Assembly (NCBI GenBank): GCA_950295325.1
Contig: OX485803.1
Coordinates: forward strand, 29,202,001 to 29,266,000
Length of the DNA: 64,000 nt
From: Polytrichum commune
Lineage: Eukaryota > Streptophyta > Polytrichopsida > Polytrichales > Polytrichaceae
Direction: 5' to 3'
Shown here: positions 21,833-36,400 of the stretch, piece by piece
Layout of the letters: the number at the start of each line of letters is the position of its first letter
How positions within the stretch are numbered: position 1 is the first letter of the stretch
Program-made: the position numbers and the translations under genes
The notes under the pieces: model-generated
Databases searched by the model: none
The model's input: only the letters and a program-made list of their open reading frames with translations
What the model was told of the DNA's origin: nothing

Positions 21833-24800
21833 GCTTGTAAGCAACTCAAGCTTGCTTTGTGCTTTGTTCTAATCGTCTTAATAAAGGTCCATCAGTGCAT
21901 TGTACATCCCTGTCTCTCACACTCATCCACAAGCTTATCCACCTGCCTTACCTAGGATCTCAAATCTTTGCTTTCAGTCTTCTGAATCGCAATTTACCGT
22001 CGGTTTACGTCTTGGACTTGAGAGGAAAAATTTGGGCGATTGTTATCCTTGTTGGTATTGGATTGTAATGTCAAAGTGATTGCTTCCTCAGCTTTATCCC
22101 TGGACCTTCGTCTCGAAGCTCTCTACCAAGGCGGTGGCTTTCTCCTTGCATCTTTATTCTACGCTTTCGTTGGTCTGAATATGGGAAGTTCCGGGAATAT
22201 TCTGTGGAATATTGTCAGTCCCACATAACATTGTTATGGATCCGAATAATGTATTATTGCAGAGTTTGTATATCACTAATTTTAGCTAAATTAACTCTTA
22301 GATCAAGGTCAAAGACTCCAAATTATTATAGTGAACCTAAATTGGGATGAATCAACAACCAACCCATAAGGGGTAAGTTCTTACTATTGCCCCTTGGTAG
22401 GTGTTGGTAAACCAAACTGGTCTTCACTCATGCAACTTTTTAATTTACCAGCTTTTACGCTTTGTGTAGTTTTCGTATGAAGGGTAGACCCCTAACCTCC
22501 TAATTCTTTTGAGCCCGGTTTGGGCCTCCCATCCCAGGGTGTGGACTCTTCGTACAACGTACAAACTAACGTGAGTGTAGAAAGGGGTATTATTAGAGGC
22601 ACTACCATACATTGTATGCATATGGGAGAGGTATTCTTTTTCTCTAGTGTGTACTTTTAAATAGGTGATTGATTTTTTTGAAGTAAAGGCAAGTGTACCA
22701 AAGGGGGCTCTAAGATTTAGAGAAAAGATTGACGATAGATGTGCTACTTTCATCTAGTTGAAGTTTTCATCCACTGTTGTCACATGAAAATTGTCCCCAA
22801 TGACTACCTAGTCCATTCTTGTTAGGTTTTCCCAAATTGAATCAAAGTAGACTTATAATTTCACTGATCATATGCTGGTGAATTTAGATATTATTGTTGC
22901 CTTAGCTTCAATGACATATGTGTTTCAGGGTCAAGTTATTTACAAGGTACATACTATGGAAGGAAAAAATTTCAATAGAAAGTGAAAATTGATTATGAAT
23001 GTAATTTAGGCCTATGCATTTCATCTATTACATATTATATATGTAATGGAGGCATTTATCACATAAACTTGAAAAGATAAGTTTAGATACATGAGTCCAT
23101 TTTCTAACCTACCATTATTACATACACATTTGTTTTTGTCGATAAATTTCTCGTATATAAGGGATTATTATTCCATAGTCACTCTCACACGTCATTTAGA
23201 TTTCCATCAAAAAGTCCACCCGCATGGGCCTCTCATGAGTACAGTCTTTTGAAATCACAAAATGCGATATAGATTGTGATGTGACTTTTCCATAGATAGC
23301 GATAGTCTGTTGTCTCACGAGGTTATTCTTCTTGACATTTGGACACAAAGTAACTTGAAGAGCGTTTGATGAAGATTTCAAATGATCCAGCATAAAGAAA
23401 TCATACACAATTAGTATGAATATGCTAAAAGTGTTTAGAGGTTAAATGTTATAGGACCAAGGGTGTGTTGACATGGGATAAATGACAATACATGATATCT
23501 ATTGATCCCGCCCATCCATATTGGGTTTCATGGTGTCCATCATGGGGGCCTATTCATTTTGAATCAATCTTGCTAGAGTAATTTGGGGTCTCTAAAGCTA
23601 TTTTTGGAGTCATAACAACTCAAATCATACATTTTAAGGTTACAAAACAGTTTGTTGCATTTTCACCTTCCTCGTGGATGAGTTCACATAGACACCATGA
23701 ACAATTCAGCTCACTCATTTGCATGTCATATGCCCGCCGACTTACCCACCTACATGCCCATCTATCTATCATGGGTGCTACAACTGTCATGTGCACAAAC
23801 CTGAGCTAAAGGATTAGAATGGGCCCGGGGTTGTGAAGGCATGGGCCACACTACCTTTTTGTCCCACTTAACCTTTTCAGTCCCATTAACCTTTTCAGTT
23901 TACTGGACTTTACAATCGATTTCATTTCATTTCATTTGACTTCAAACTTGTTAAATTGACCACACATTAGCTTACAAATACTTCGAGTCATAATTTGCAT
24001 GCATTGGTGTCATGTGTCATTCATATACATGTTACAATATTTGTAGTCTTAGGATTGGACATGGTTAGATTGAGTAATTTGCATATGCTCGGAGTAAGTA
24101 GATTGTGGGTAGTGGAGCACACCTAAAGTTGGGTGTCATGTTGATAACTTGTCCATTCAAGCCCTTTGGATGCCCAAGCACGGAATACAATTTGGTGGAT
24201 GCTAGGGACCACGTCATATTTATGTACACGGAGGTCACATATCATTACTTAAGGTGGTTAGTACTTGAATTGAAATGACCTCTAATGAATATGCACATAT
24301 TCAAATTACTATAAAATGGGAGAAAAGCAATTAAGAAAATGTACAAGTGACAATTCAACAATCCAAACGATGTTCACCTTGAAACAAAAATCACCAAGTT
24401 CAAATATTGACACCTTTCATATTCCTCATCTAGATTGTTCTGGCAACATATATTAGTATATCTAAGAGCATATCGATAGAAGTAAACAAACAAGCAACAT
24501 CATCCATTCGAGCATAATTCACCCCATGATGCCCAAGAGATGAACTCTTCATTGGAAACCCAAATGATGTGCGTGGGTGACTATGAAAGTAAACTTCCTA
24601 CATACAAGAAATTTACAAAGAAAAATAAATGCATATTATGCAGTATATGGACTCATGTATTTATACTTAGCTTTATGATATAATATCGTAAATGCCTTCA
24701 CTACATACACAAAATATAATTCATGAAGTAAGTAAGACTTTATTACATATACAATCTTTTACTTTCAAATGAGAAAGTTATGAAGATATTTTCATCCATA

Positions 24801-27210
24801 GGATGTAACTCATAATAATCCCGCCCTAAAACACACACCATTGGAGCTACGGCAATGACGGCATCTAAATTCAACATCATATGATTAGCTCAATCATTTG
24901 TCCCACTTTAACCCAATTTGAAAAACCTTATAACCCAAATGCAAACCCTATCAAGAATGAACAAGGTAGGCATTAAGAATGAACACCATATGGCAATAAC
25001 GAACGAAAAATGTAAACTGGATGAAATTAACAACATTTGTTATCATTCTTTCCTTTAAACCTTAGGGCCTCATTTTGTACATCTACATTTTCTTTAAGAT
25101 TCTTAATAGCCTTTTCAATGCACACACTAGAATGAAGAGTCCCCCCCAGCGGGACATGATTTGTGCAAAGAACATAATCTATTCACACCTTTTGTGAGGA
25201 AAGTAATTGAGACTAATCCTTAAACAATTTTGGGAGTTGACTTTATCTTGAAGCGTGCTCTATTTTAGATCTACTAAGTGCCTAAGGAGTGCAACTTCCA
25301 CGTGGGATTCAAGTAGATATTAACCACCGGAAGAATAACACATTTTATGTTTCGGTCCCAACATAATGGAACGCCCTCGATCATGGTATTTTGACAAGTT
25401 CAACACCCCTAGATGCAAGCATAGCATAGCATAGCATACGACTTTCGAGGAGCATCTCAAGGTTTGACCAAATTTTCAACCTATGAATGTTCTATTGGTT
25501 GAAACTATCTTAGCATTCCACATGGGGTTCAAACACATAAAAGTTCTCCCGCTTTTGAGGAAACGTTTAGGATGTATCTTAGCATTTTTACACGAAGAGT
25601 CAAGGTAAGGCAAACAAGCAAAGTGGTTTATGGTTGAGAATTATGTGTACATTCCTATAACTTTTATATGACCCGTGGGGGGGGGGGGATAAAAGTAAAT
25701 AATTGACAAAAACATCAAAAAGCGGGAAACCTTATACTTTTGCAAGGACTATAGGTGCTTCTCAACCCTATTTCACACAACTCTTTAAGACTTTTAAAGG
25801 AATTTCACAGCATTTTAACATGTTTTACCACATGGAGTTCTATTCATACTAGAAATTGTGTGCGCTTCATGCTGACATTTGAAAAGGTGATTTTGATGTC
25901 CAATACGTCTTCAAATTATGCTAGTTACATTTTATAGTCTTGTCTAATTATGAATTCGTTCATGAATCTAGATGATTGTTCATCCACTTTTTAAACCAAC
26001 GAGTCATCCACTTTTCTATAAACATAGTTGCTTGTGTTGGGGACCATAACATTGTTAAGTGGCATCCTTATGTTCTTCATAAAAAAAAGAATGAGTTGAG
26101 CATAATATAGGGTTATACCACATGCTCTTCATGTATTGCAATAAAATTCCAAATTCAACTGTTTAAATTTGGTTGTCTACCAAACTCATGACGTCATCTC
26201 CTCGTTTGAAGGAAAAATTAGACACACATGAAGTCCAATATGAACATTTTAGCTTTTAAATTACTTTATTTTATTGTAGTGCTTCGAGGCTACATTTTTC
26301 TCGAACATTGAACCTATAAAAGAGAATGGCCTTGCAAAATTGAAATACAATATTATGAGTTAGAATTAAGGGCCCAATAAGGGTATATGTTATTCTTGAG
26401 AGGTAAAGATTATACTTGAAGTTGAAATAACATAGCATCAAGTAATGACACAAATCCAATTACATGTAAAGAAGTTTTTATAAAGTACCTGAAGTTAAGT
26501 ATTTTTGTTTTGTTTCTAATATAGTGTAACGTTAAAGAATGTCCCGAACACCATTGTCAATAATTGACAAACTTTCAATGTCTAAATACCCATACTCCCC
26601 ATCATTAAATATTGCATGGATGTACACTAGGGTCGAAGACAAGAGAAACCCCAAATTAATCCTAATTAATTGGGTTTAATTAGGATTAATCAGAATATAT
26701 TAGACTTAGTTGCATTCAATCTTACTTAACTAGTTTAAATGCATATGAAAACTTTGTGATAGTAGAAGGTATTAACTATATTATAAAAATATAAAAATAA
26801 ATCATAAATTTTAGTTTCATTTTAGAATGACAAAGTCCCTTTCAATTGTAAGTGACAAAAATTATAACCTCAGTGGTAATGAGGATTTTGTAATATTTTT
26901 GACTTCCAAGTTAATTACATGCTTTATTGACAGTTTCACTTTGAAAATGAAATCTTGTCAATTGCTTATTTACTCAATGGAAGTGAACATATATATTGCA
27001 TTTGAGACCTTGAAAATGAAGTGCACTCAATATGGGACTTGTGGACAAGTAGCATTCAAAAATGCAAGTACACTAGTTTTTTTGAAATCAGGCGGGCGGG
27101 CAACAGTTTTTGGGCGGGTGCAAGAAAAATGTCGGGGGCTGCCCCCTGACAGAATATTCCCCCCCCCCCCGAAAAGTTCGTGGGGGGGGGGGTACTTAAC
27201 GTCCTCCCCC
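21833..27210. other. Gene-poor AT-rich region
   Basis: No exon with recognisable similarity was found on either strand. A frame at 22040-22228 (+) reads SLDLRLEALYQGGG, and one at 26827-27228 (+) gives 133 codons but ends in homopolymers; neither matches a family I know. The sequence looks like old, decayed mobile-element DNA. A 12-base G run sits at 25677-25688. Confidence 0.6.
27159..27192. repeat. Paired C and G homopolymers
   Basis: A run of 12 C (27159-27170) is followed after 11 bases by a run of 11 G (27182-27192), so the strand could fold into a GC hairpin. GGGCGGG and GGGGGCTGCCCCC lie just before it. Confidence 0.85.
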
Positions 27211-27212
27211 TT

Positions 27213-27357
27213 AGAGGGCCACCTATAAATTTGGAAGCCTTGTGCACGACAAGTTCATCCGCTCATATGGACACATTTATTCAAGGACAAAGCTATGTGG
27301 GCTAAGATGCCAATAAAAGCGACTCAAGCTCTAATAAGTAGAGCCAATAAACATTGC
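27213..27357 (+). repeat. Dispersed module, family D, copy 1
   Basis: Carries ACAAGTTCATCC, TCATATGGACACATTTATTC, AAGGACAAAGCTATGTGGGC, TAAGATGCCAATAAAAGC and AAGTAGAGCCAATAAACATT. The order is kept in two further copies at 27748 and 28838. Confidence 0.75.
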
Positions 27358-27747
27358 AAAAAAGAAAAGAAAAGAAAAGAAAAAACAACGCATGTATCTA
27401 AGTATTGGCATGAATGTGAGAACGTTGGCCTGATGTTGATCACAGTTACCTGTGATGCAACATAAGGTGTTATGCCTCCTTTCTATTTCCTCCTCTACAA
27501 TGCAAGCCTGCCTTGGGTCGAGCGCCGCCGACCTCGGCCCAACGTCATGGATGGGAGCAATAAACATTGCATCTAGCCTCGCCTCATGAATGTATAGAAC
27601 TACCAATTATTTAAGAAAGCGTGATGGGAACTCCATGGGAATGCCAAGAACGTGTAGGGAACACATAAGGCAACGAGAATTCGTTGAGGAGTGCTTTGGA
27701 CCCCAAGTTTCTTGGTATTGGGCCCTAATGTAAACCCACCCTTACAC

Positions 27748-27905
27748 CTAGAAGGCCACGTATAAATCAAAATGCCCTACGTGCAAGACAAGTTCATCCA
27801 ATCATATGGAACACATTCATCCAAGGACAAATCTCTGTAGAGTTAGATGCCAATGAACCGGCTCGAGCTCAAATAGTAACGCCGATAAATATTGTATCTA
27901 GCTTG
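27748..27905 (+). repeat. Dispersed module, family D, copy 2
   Basis: Same order as copy 1: GAAGGCCACGTATAAATC, ACAAGTTCATCCAATCATAT, CATTCATCCAAGGACAAATC, GATGCCAATGAACC, and then ATCTAGCTTGGCCTCATG. Confidence 0.72.
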
Positions 27906-28477
27906 GCCTCATGGGAGATTGGTTTGTGTATTGAAATACCACATTGATTATCCCATTTAAAACGTGTTACTGTCTGAAATTATGTAATGCAATAACGTCT
28001 TACTCAAGAGTCCAATTTTTACTTACAAAAGTTCAATAGGTTGTTTGTACATTATAGAACACAAATGACTTTGCTTGGTAAAAAGTTAGATTCTCATTCA
28101 ATAATTATAGCACTGTGTAACTCCAAACAATAACACACACTAAATGGGATATCAGGGTAGTTGTTTAAGCAAGCAAGACGAGAATTCCATGGAAACGTAG
28201 AGAACATGTAGTGAACTCTCATGGAACCCTAATAAAATGCATTTTGTCGGACCATAATATACACTTGTACAATACGTGAAGCATAATGCCCTTCATACAA
28301 GTCATATGCCCACCTTACGCGATACTTGTAGAGAAACTTGGGAGAGCTTTATGCAAACGAATGTCTTGAGGGGAGTGCATTGTGGAATTTAAAGGCACTT
28401 GCTTGGGACAGGAGCGGAGTCCAAAATTTTTACAACGCACTATGCTCATGGCATTATCCTATAAGACAAGTGGGTCT

Positions 28478-28775
28478 AATTCAAACTGTCTTCTTAAACA
28501 AACATTGATATATTGAGTGGTGTGTGATTATATGTGAATTCAGGAATGTATACCAAAAAGACACGTGTTTAACAAAGATTGGACTACGTATTCAAAATTA
28601 TGTTAATTGCTTGAAGGACCCTTACGAACATTTAATGAGTAAGACAATGTTCACTTTGATAATGAACATGATATTCATATGATCTCAAATAATTATGAAG
28701 AAAATGGTTGTGGTCACGATTTGGATTTGTTAATCATCTTGCACTAATTGCGTGTTTCAAAACCTAGGAGAAAGT
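28478..28775 (+). repeat. Dispersed repeat, family B, copy 3
   Basis: Blocks TTGAGTGGTGTGTGATTA, TACCAAAAAGACACGTGTTT, GATTGGACTA, TTCACTTTGATAATGA, ATATTCATATGATCTC and GATTTGGATTTGTTAATC align with the copies near 10 kb. The G-tract is lost in this copy. Confidence 0.65.
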
Positions 28776-28837
28776 GGGTGCAAAGAGAAGAATGCCCATT
28801 TAAGGCCCACTTACCTTCCATATATATATATATATAG

Positions 28838-28975
28838 TGGACACATTCATTCAAGGACAAGCTCTGTGGGCTAAGATGCCAAATGACTTAAATTTAACTG
28901 AAAAGCTCTAATAAGCAGAGCCAATAAATACTGCATCTAGCCTGGCCCTATGAGAGACCAGTTCCTGTATACAAA
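28838..28975 (+). repeat. Dispersed module, family D, copy 3
   Basis: GGACACATTCATTCAAGGAC, CTAAGATGCCAAATGA, AAGCAGAGCCAATAAATACT and GCATCTAGCCTGGCCC match copies 1 and 2. A (TA)n run directly precedes it. Like copy 1 it is followed within a few hundred bases by a GGGAACTCCATGG segment. Confidence 0.72.
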
Positions 28976-30140
28976 TACTACTTGTTTAAGGAAGCGTGAC
29001 GGGAACTCCATGGAGACGTTGGGAACTCACAGGGAACTCTGTCTCTCTCGCTCGCGCACCCGCTTCTGTGCGACTGCTGGGGCCCTCGTTGTAGAGTTGT
29101 TGTTGCTGCCATGCCCCCATGGTCATGGGTGATGAAACCCCAAGCCCTCATTATAGCATCGCCATCGCCCTAGGTCACGCCACCCACGCATCCCCTTCCA
29201 TGCTAAGTGGCGGTGCCGCACTCCCCGTCTAAAAGTTTGGGAGGACGATTGCTTATCGGTTTCGTTTGGTGCTGTGCCGCACAAGGACTACTTAGGTCAG
29301 TGTCTGTCCCTGAAGCAGAAACCAGATACTGCTGTTGTTTCTGCTGCTGGGCTCGTTTTTGTTGTTGCACTGGCTGCTTGTGTTCTATTTCCGTTTCGCA
29401 TTAGGTTTCAGATTATTGATTGATTTTCCAGACTGCCGGATTTAGGTCAGTCTTCGAGCTGTTGGATTCAGTGCAATCGAATGTTTGCAACTCACCGGCG
29501 ATGTGCCATGTGCTCACATTCTCTGTCTGGGAAACTTGTGATAGGTAGCCCTCGGATTGTGCACAATCGGAGCTGAAATATCATCATTTATTATGATATT
29601 TGTTTTCATTGTTTTATCTATTATTAGTTTGGTCTTACCTCATTAGTGCTGTGGCCTGCGATTGACCTGCAGGAATTTTGAGAAGAACTGATTCTTTTGC
29701 ATTGCAAAGGGAGAATGAGCTAGGGTTGGGTTTTCGGAATGCTCCCCGTACGAGTGGAGTGATCGGATGCCGAGAATGAGAGGAATAAGGAACGAGCTGA
29801 TGCTCTGTTTTGTTGTGAGCGAGAGGAAGCAACAGGGGAAGTGGAGCCAGGGTAGGTTCACGATCTTTAACAGAAGCGAAGGAAGGTTGTGACACTTTAC
29901 TTATGGATGTAGTGGCAATAATGGAGCTCAGCTTGCGATAATAATTCGGACCTGGACGTCGGCATTGGCTGGGTGACTGTCACTGTCTCGAGTGGCGTTG
30001 ATATGCAATTGGAGTCTACTGGATTTGGATTAGGGTTCGGTAAATCGCAACCTGTGGTGGTAGATGGCGAACATCAGTCGACATTAGTGGAACAAGTAAT
30101 TAATTTTTATTGAGAAAACCAGCAGGGGAAACGAGAAGGG
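28976..30140 (+). promoter_or_regulatory. Region upstream of exportin-4 (promoter and 5' leader)
   Basis: Base composition shifts here to GC-rich with CpG (CTCTCGCTCGCGCACCCGC near 29046), unlike the AT-rich repeats before it, as expected of a promoter and leader. No exon with recognisable similarity precedes the 30141 start codon, and short frames on both strands look like chance. Confidence 0.45.
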
Positions 30141-30448
30141 ATGGGGCTAGAACAATCAGCATGGCAGCAACAATACACTGTGAACAACAACATGGAACGC
30201 CTGGTGGCCACCATGCAAGCTGTTGAGCATGCTTGCGCCGCTCTTCAGGTGATCATCATTGACGCATAGCACTTCCATCCTTCATAGCACTGCTCTTTCC
30301 CTCCAACAATCGATACTAGTTCTCAAGTATGCTTCTGTAACAAGCTTTTGATGCTTCTGCAATTTTGCACCTAAGCTGTCAATTGTCTACTTCTATCCTT
30401 TTACTATCAAAATTCGTAACGCATTACTTAATTTGTCATGATAGCCAG

Positions 30449-30492
<44 letters not shown>

Positions 30493-33400
30493 AGGGAGAG
30501 AGAGTCCTCGTAGTGTCAAGATGAGCTGAATGGAGTTTATTGCGGTTGACCCATACAGCATTTGGCTTGCAATGTCAGTACGAGTTCAAGTTTATCTATA
30601 TGTACAGAGGTCGCATATATTTTTATGTGACACCTGGCAGGATTACAACCTAGCACAGAGAGATATATTTGGAGAAATCACAGCCACTTTTAAGGCAGCA
30701 CTGTGTTGTGTTCTGGCAAGCAGCAAGTAGGGGGTGGTATACACCTGTCAATGTCTGCCTTCAACTTTTAGTAGAGCTTACCCGTAGCCGTGATAGGGAT
30801 CTGCTGATTGTTCGAAGCTGGAATTGTTGTTGTGAAGCGGGCAACAAGTACGCATATACTTTTACTCATTTTATGCAGGAAGAATCTCTTTTAATGAGTG
30901 GAGGTATGTTGCCCCCCACGAAATGTTACGCTTTAGTGCAGGTGGGCTGTGAAGAACGTCATATATCATGTCTGCACAAACGTCACTAACTGATATTACA
31001 ATTTATGAACCTCAGGAGCCGAACAGTAGAGCAGCGGCGGAGACAACACTGCTTGCATTTCGGAAGTCTGTACAACCAATACAAGCATGCCAGTATATTC
31101 TAGGTCAACCCTCACCTTTCTAGATTCTGCTTTGCAAAATGTATCTTAGTTGACCTTAGGTTTAAGGAATGTCAAGTGACTCTTACAGTTTTGTTCTTCG
31201 ATATGAACAGTTGAAATGCAAATTGCAATATGTGCAATGTTTTGAATCTCTGCTGAATCTCAGGCCCCTTGGTAGGAGATATTACTAAGCAAGGATAGCA
31301 TATGCTGATTCTATGACTAAATTGCAGATTTTAATTGTGTCACTTCATTGTTTATGACTTATCACTGACATGTTTATGTCAGGTTTTGTAGCTATCACAG
31401 TGTTGCTACTTTGCCATGTTTTCCTTTTGATGACACACAAATGGCCATGTATCTGCAGAGCATTCACAGATGGCGACAGCAAGGTTCCAGGCTGCAGCAA
31501 CAATGCAGGAGGCTGCAATTCGGGAATGGGCTTTACTTACTTCAGAGGAAAGAAGTGGCCTACGCACGTAAACTTCTACCCATACTGGTCAAGTGTTATG
31601 GGTGATTGTTTTAGTCTACAGTTTGTCTGTTATCATGATGAAGCTCTGGTGCATGGAATTTAGCAGAATGTTATGAATAAAAGCATGGAAACGTCTCAAG
31701 ATATAGAGTTATTGCCTTGCTATTGGCAAGAGGGAGAGTAATAGTTTCTGTGATGCAAAATGGCCAGCATTATTATCACTCTTGGAACTTGGAGCAAAGT
31801 TATTGGTTAAATTAGTGACTTCTCTGTGATGGGGCTACCTGCATATATCAACATTCCCCAGCAGGTCTCAAATTCCTCTGTTTACAAGGAGATCTGGATA
31901 TAGACGAGCTTTGTTGTTCTTAGGTTTTTCTCAACATAAATGTCAGTTTTTTGGGCTTTATTGGCTATACAGCCTTGTTTGTGTTTGTATGCAAATGGTT
32001 GTTCATTATGGATTGTTCCAAGGTGGTCTTCAGATAGAGCTCCTAAAGTAGAATATAGAACTGGGTAGCTGGCAGCAGCTGGTCGATTTTGACATGTAGT
32101 TGCTCTCTGCCACAGGTACTGTCTTCATTATGTGATGGCAAGGGCAGATGCTGCAGAGGCTTATGTTCAAGTGAAGGTTCTTGCAGTAGCTGCAGTGCTT
32201 CTTAAAAGAGGCTGGTGGGTTCTCAGTTTATAGTAGTTTGTTGAAATTAATTATTTGGTTTGGGGGATTACAAACAGCAGAGGCTATTGTGGAAGGCAAT
32301 AGAAAGTAGTGCATAAAGATTACGATCTTTAGAGTTTGTGGGCTAAGTTTCACTACAAGCAACACTTTTAATACTGCCAAATTCTACTGCCATGTACTAA
32401 ACCCAATTTGGTTTTTGTGGTTCTAAGCTCAAATACAGTCAGAGGGTGCGAAAGCTTAACTGAGGGCTGACGCCGGACAGACAGTTTACCTATCTGTCCT
32501 TTTGGTCTCAGATTGTGCAGAGATTTGTGCAGATAGAATTTGTGTCGTTTTGAATTGATAGATAGTGCAACTTCTTTAATATGATTATTTGAAGGTAGTA
32601 TAGCTATAGACGATGTATATAAATTTTGCATGGATCTTAAAGACAAATTATAAATCCCTAATTATCTTAATGATCAGGCATCACCTTATGGGCAACTTCC
32701 ATTTCTATTTTCTTACTGAGTGCTTGTAATTGGTTTTTGCAGGCTGGATTCAGTTGCTACAGAAAAGGAAGTCTTTTTTAGTGAGGTAGTAGTCTTCTCC
32801 TGTCTGATGTCACTCATTACTAGGCATCTATTGTAGGGACCCCATCCTTATCAATGCTTAGTCATGTCATTGAGAACATAACTGTGAAGGCAGTGGTTTA
32901 CCTGTGACAGATTTATCCAATCACTTACCTCCGAATCACCTCCATAAAGATATGCTTGAGATATATGTGGGTTTTTGACAAATTTCTTAAAAAAATATGA
33001 TCACCTTTGTCACAGGGTTCTATCTAGAAGTATCTTTCTTGAAATCTTTGTCTTGTGCACTATCAACCCTGTGAAATTATGCATGTTTGTGATTAGGTTT
33101 TTTAACCTGTTGTTTCATGTCTTCATTGTTGGGGTTGCCCAAAAAATCCTACCAGAGTTCTAAGTGTTCATTGCTAGGAATTACAAACTGTTAAGTAGGT
33201 GGCTGGTTTTCCAGGTAAGGCAAGCGGTTTTGGGAGCACATGGGCCAGCTGCACAACGATCTGGAATAGCACTTTTAGATTCTCTCGTCTCAGAGTTCTC
33301 GCCCTCAACTGCCAGTGCAATGGGCCTACCTGCAGAAATTCATGAGCATTGCCGAGCCTCTTTAGAGCTGGACTATTTACAAGTATGCCCACTTTCTCTT

Positions 33401-36400
33401 AGAAACACCTTTGGTCTTTCTCAGTAGACACGTGTAGCCCAATCATGGAGCTGTTAGTGGAATTATTGGGTTTGTAGCCATCTTGGGAATGTTGGTTTCT
33501 TTCTCCACAGGGCTATTGTAGTTATTACCTATCTTATCTCAACCCAATAAAGTTTAAGGTTCCTGAGTGAACAATATGTGAACCTAGGGGTAGCCTGAAA
33601 GCCTAACAGATGAAGAATGGTGAGAACTGACATTTAGGAGGTGTCCATTTGTAGAAGGAAGTGGTAGTTCTAAGGGGTCAAAGGGGTTCTCAAATTAAGT
33701 ATTGTTTAGAGCATTTCAGTCAATGTTCTTTCGTTTCACACTTTAGATTCGATGTAGCTGTTTGATGAGTCTGCTTATCAAATTCCTCGTCTTCATGGAG
33801 AGGTTGTCTTTTCACCATGGTAGTTTGTCAAACAGTTTCTGGTTATAGTAGTTAATACTGGAGCTACAACCTATTTCCTGGAAAAATTCCCTTAGTAGGC
33901 ATGTGCTATACTTTATTCAGAGATTGTATTGACTGATTATTGTCAAGTCTAGTTTGATAATTGAAGGTTTCCAGCTCAACTATCAAATATCTTAAGCTTG
34001 GAGCACATTTCATGGTCTTTGTATTTTGCATAACTGGGCTAATAGACTTGCGTAATGATTCTTAACAGAACACATTAAGATGATTAGATTGATACATATT
34101 TGTTGATTTCCAAGTTTCGTGTTTCCTGTGGCAGCTTTTCTATACATGGGCTCAAGAAGCTGCAGTGACAGCTGCAGAAAGGGCTCTGCAAGGAGTTGGG
34201 AGTACAATGGATGTAAATGTATGTGCATCTGCCCTACGGCTTATGTCACAGCTTTTAAACTGGGAATTTCAGGGAACACTGGTGCGTGGTGCAAATGGGA
34301 TTGTTGTGTCTGGAAAAAATAAGGCAAATGCATTCACATCATCTATTGGACGGGAAGCTTGTACTGCCAAGCGACCTGGTGAACATGCTTCTTTGGTTCA
34401 GGTATAAGGCTCTAACCTGTTCAAACTGTATCTTCTTGCCAGGCTGTAGATGTTGCTTTATCTCCTGTTTCTTTACTGCTGTTGGCTTCTGAGCATTACA
34501 CGTCAATTTTGAGTCAGCGGAGAAAGCTTGTATTTTATATAGTTTTGTATTTACTGATATTGATGATGTATCATTGTATTCAATAATGCTAACTATTCAT
34601 CTGGTTACTGTGTATTTATGCAGCCAGGACCAGGTTGGCATGATGTGCTACTGGAAGCAAACCGGGTGGGGTGGATATTAGAGTTATATGCTCGTATCCG
34701 CCAAGGTGGTTTTGGTGGTTCTTCATGGATGGATTCACCTCTTGCAGTTTCAGCTCGACAGCTCATTGTCCAACTGTGCTCATTGAATGGAAGCATTTTC
34801 CCATCTGGTGATTGGGAAAACCCTCTCCCTGGTTGCGTAGGTGATGGAATCTATTAGGTTGTATCTCGAGTTTCATTTCACAAGTTCTGAGCAGCTTTGT
34901 ACTCTTCCTATTGCCATTCACATTCAGTCCGGCTGATTGATATGTTTTTTTTGTTCTTTCTATGTAGATGGTGGTACAACTCAGGAGCTTCATCTCCAAA
35001 GGTTGCTGTCAGGCATTACCTCTTGGCTGGACCCACCTGAAGCAGTAGTTGGGGCACTGACATCAGGCTCTACAAGTGAAAGGTGAGGTGATTTTGTTGT
35101 TTTAGGATTCTTGTGATTGCAGTTATGTAATGCCAGGAACAAATTATGTGAGGAATCACGACAGTGACCTTTTGTTTGGTTAGGGTGACAGAGTTAGTTC
35201 CAATTGCATCATAAAATTGTACTTATGGTTTGCCGCTGACCACTGCAGTGAACTTTTGGACGGATGCCGGGCTCTTGTGGCTGTTGCAAGTGTGAACTCA
35301 CCTTCAGCTTTTGATCAACTCCTTAAACCTGTGTCTAGGTACTGGAAATATGACATACAGTTGTAGAGATAGATCTCCAGTTCCATAGTTTGCAGCTATA
35401 GTTGAATGTCTCAAAGCAATTCCGATGGAGAAATATTGTATTTGAATAAGGGAGAAGAATGAGTTTAAATGATTGTTGCAGAATTGTGATCATGCTTTGG
35501 CAACCTGAAGAGTTGGGAAATATACGCTTTTCTTTATTTTCACAGCTTTGGGGCCAACATTGTAGTTGGATGATGGTGCTGTTTCCTTGATGAGTTCTAC
35601 TTGCAAGTTAATTGAGTGAAAGGGCGTCTTGGGTGCAGATCAGTAGGAACTTTGAGTCTTCTAGCATCGTTAACTCGAGAGGTCATCAAGGCTGGTGATC
35701 TGAATGGGAAAGAGGAAGACACATGGGCTGGAGAAGCTCTTGATATTCTTTTGGATACCTGGACAGTACTTCTGCAGGTAAAATCTGAATGTGAACATGC
35801 ATACTGAAACTCTTTGTAACATGAATCACAATATATGGATGTACTTGATCATCATGTCTTGTTCAAGTGCTTTGACATCTCATATAAAGGCCTGGCAGTT
35901 AGTGGCAGGTGTCCTCAGAGTTTTTACAATGAAGTTGGTGATGGTACTTCTTACTTGATTGCTGTAAACATTCGTCTCACCAGTTTTGAGGTCACTCCTA
36001 TTCTCTAAGTGGTGAATACTACTTCGCATAATTTTCCATATAAAAAATGAGAAAGAGTGTACAGTACATGGAAGTTTGTATAGCAAATGCACTGCACCAA
36101 TGAGGGGTTAATGTTTGCAGTTGGTAAATTGTGAGTTGAAAATGAAGTTCCGTCCACAGTTCTTTTATATCTGTACTGTGGACATCTAGAAACTGGTATC
36201 CTGAGTTATGAAGTCAAATATGTAAACGAAGGACTTCATGACTGATAGTATTGTTGGTGTTGACTCAACTGAAATTGAGAAACATTTGGTTCATTCGACT
36301 TTGCTTAACTCGGAAGATTCAGATGCACCTTAAGTGCATAGACTTAACTCTTAAGAAGGCTTTGAAGTAAAGTGCAATTTTTTTGCAACTTCTGTTGAAA

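Noticed and set aside
26827-27228. 133-codon plus-strand frame
   Set aside because: AT-rich, no known motif, and it ends in C and G homopolymers. Most likely chance.
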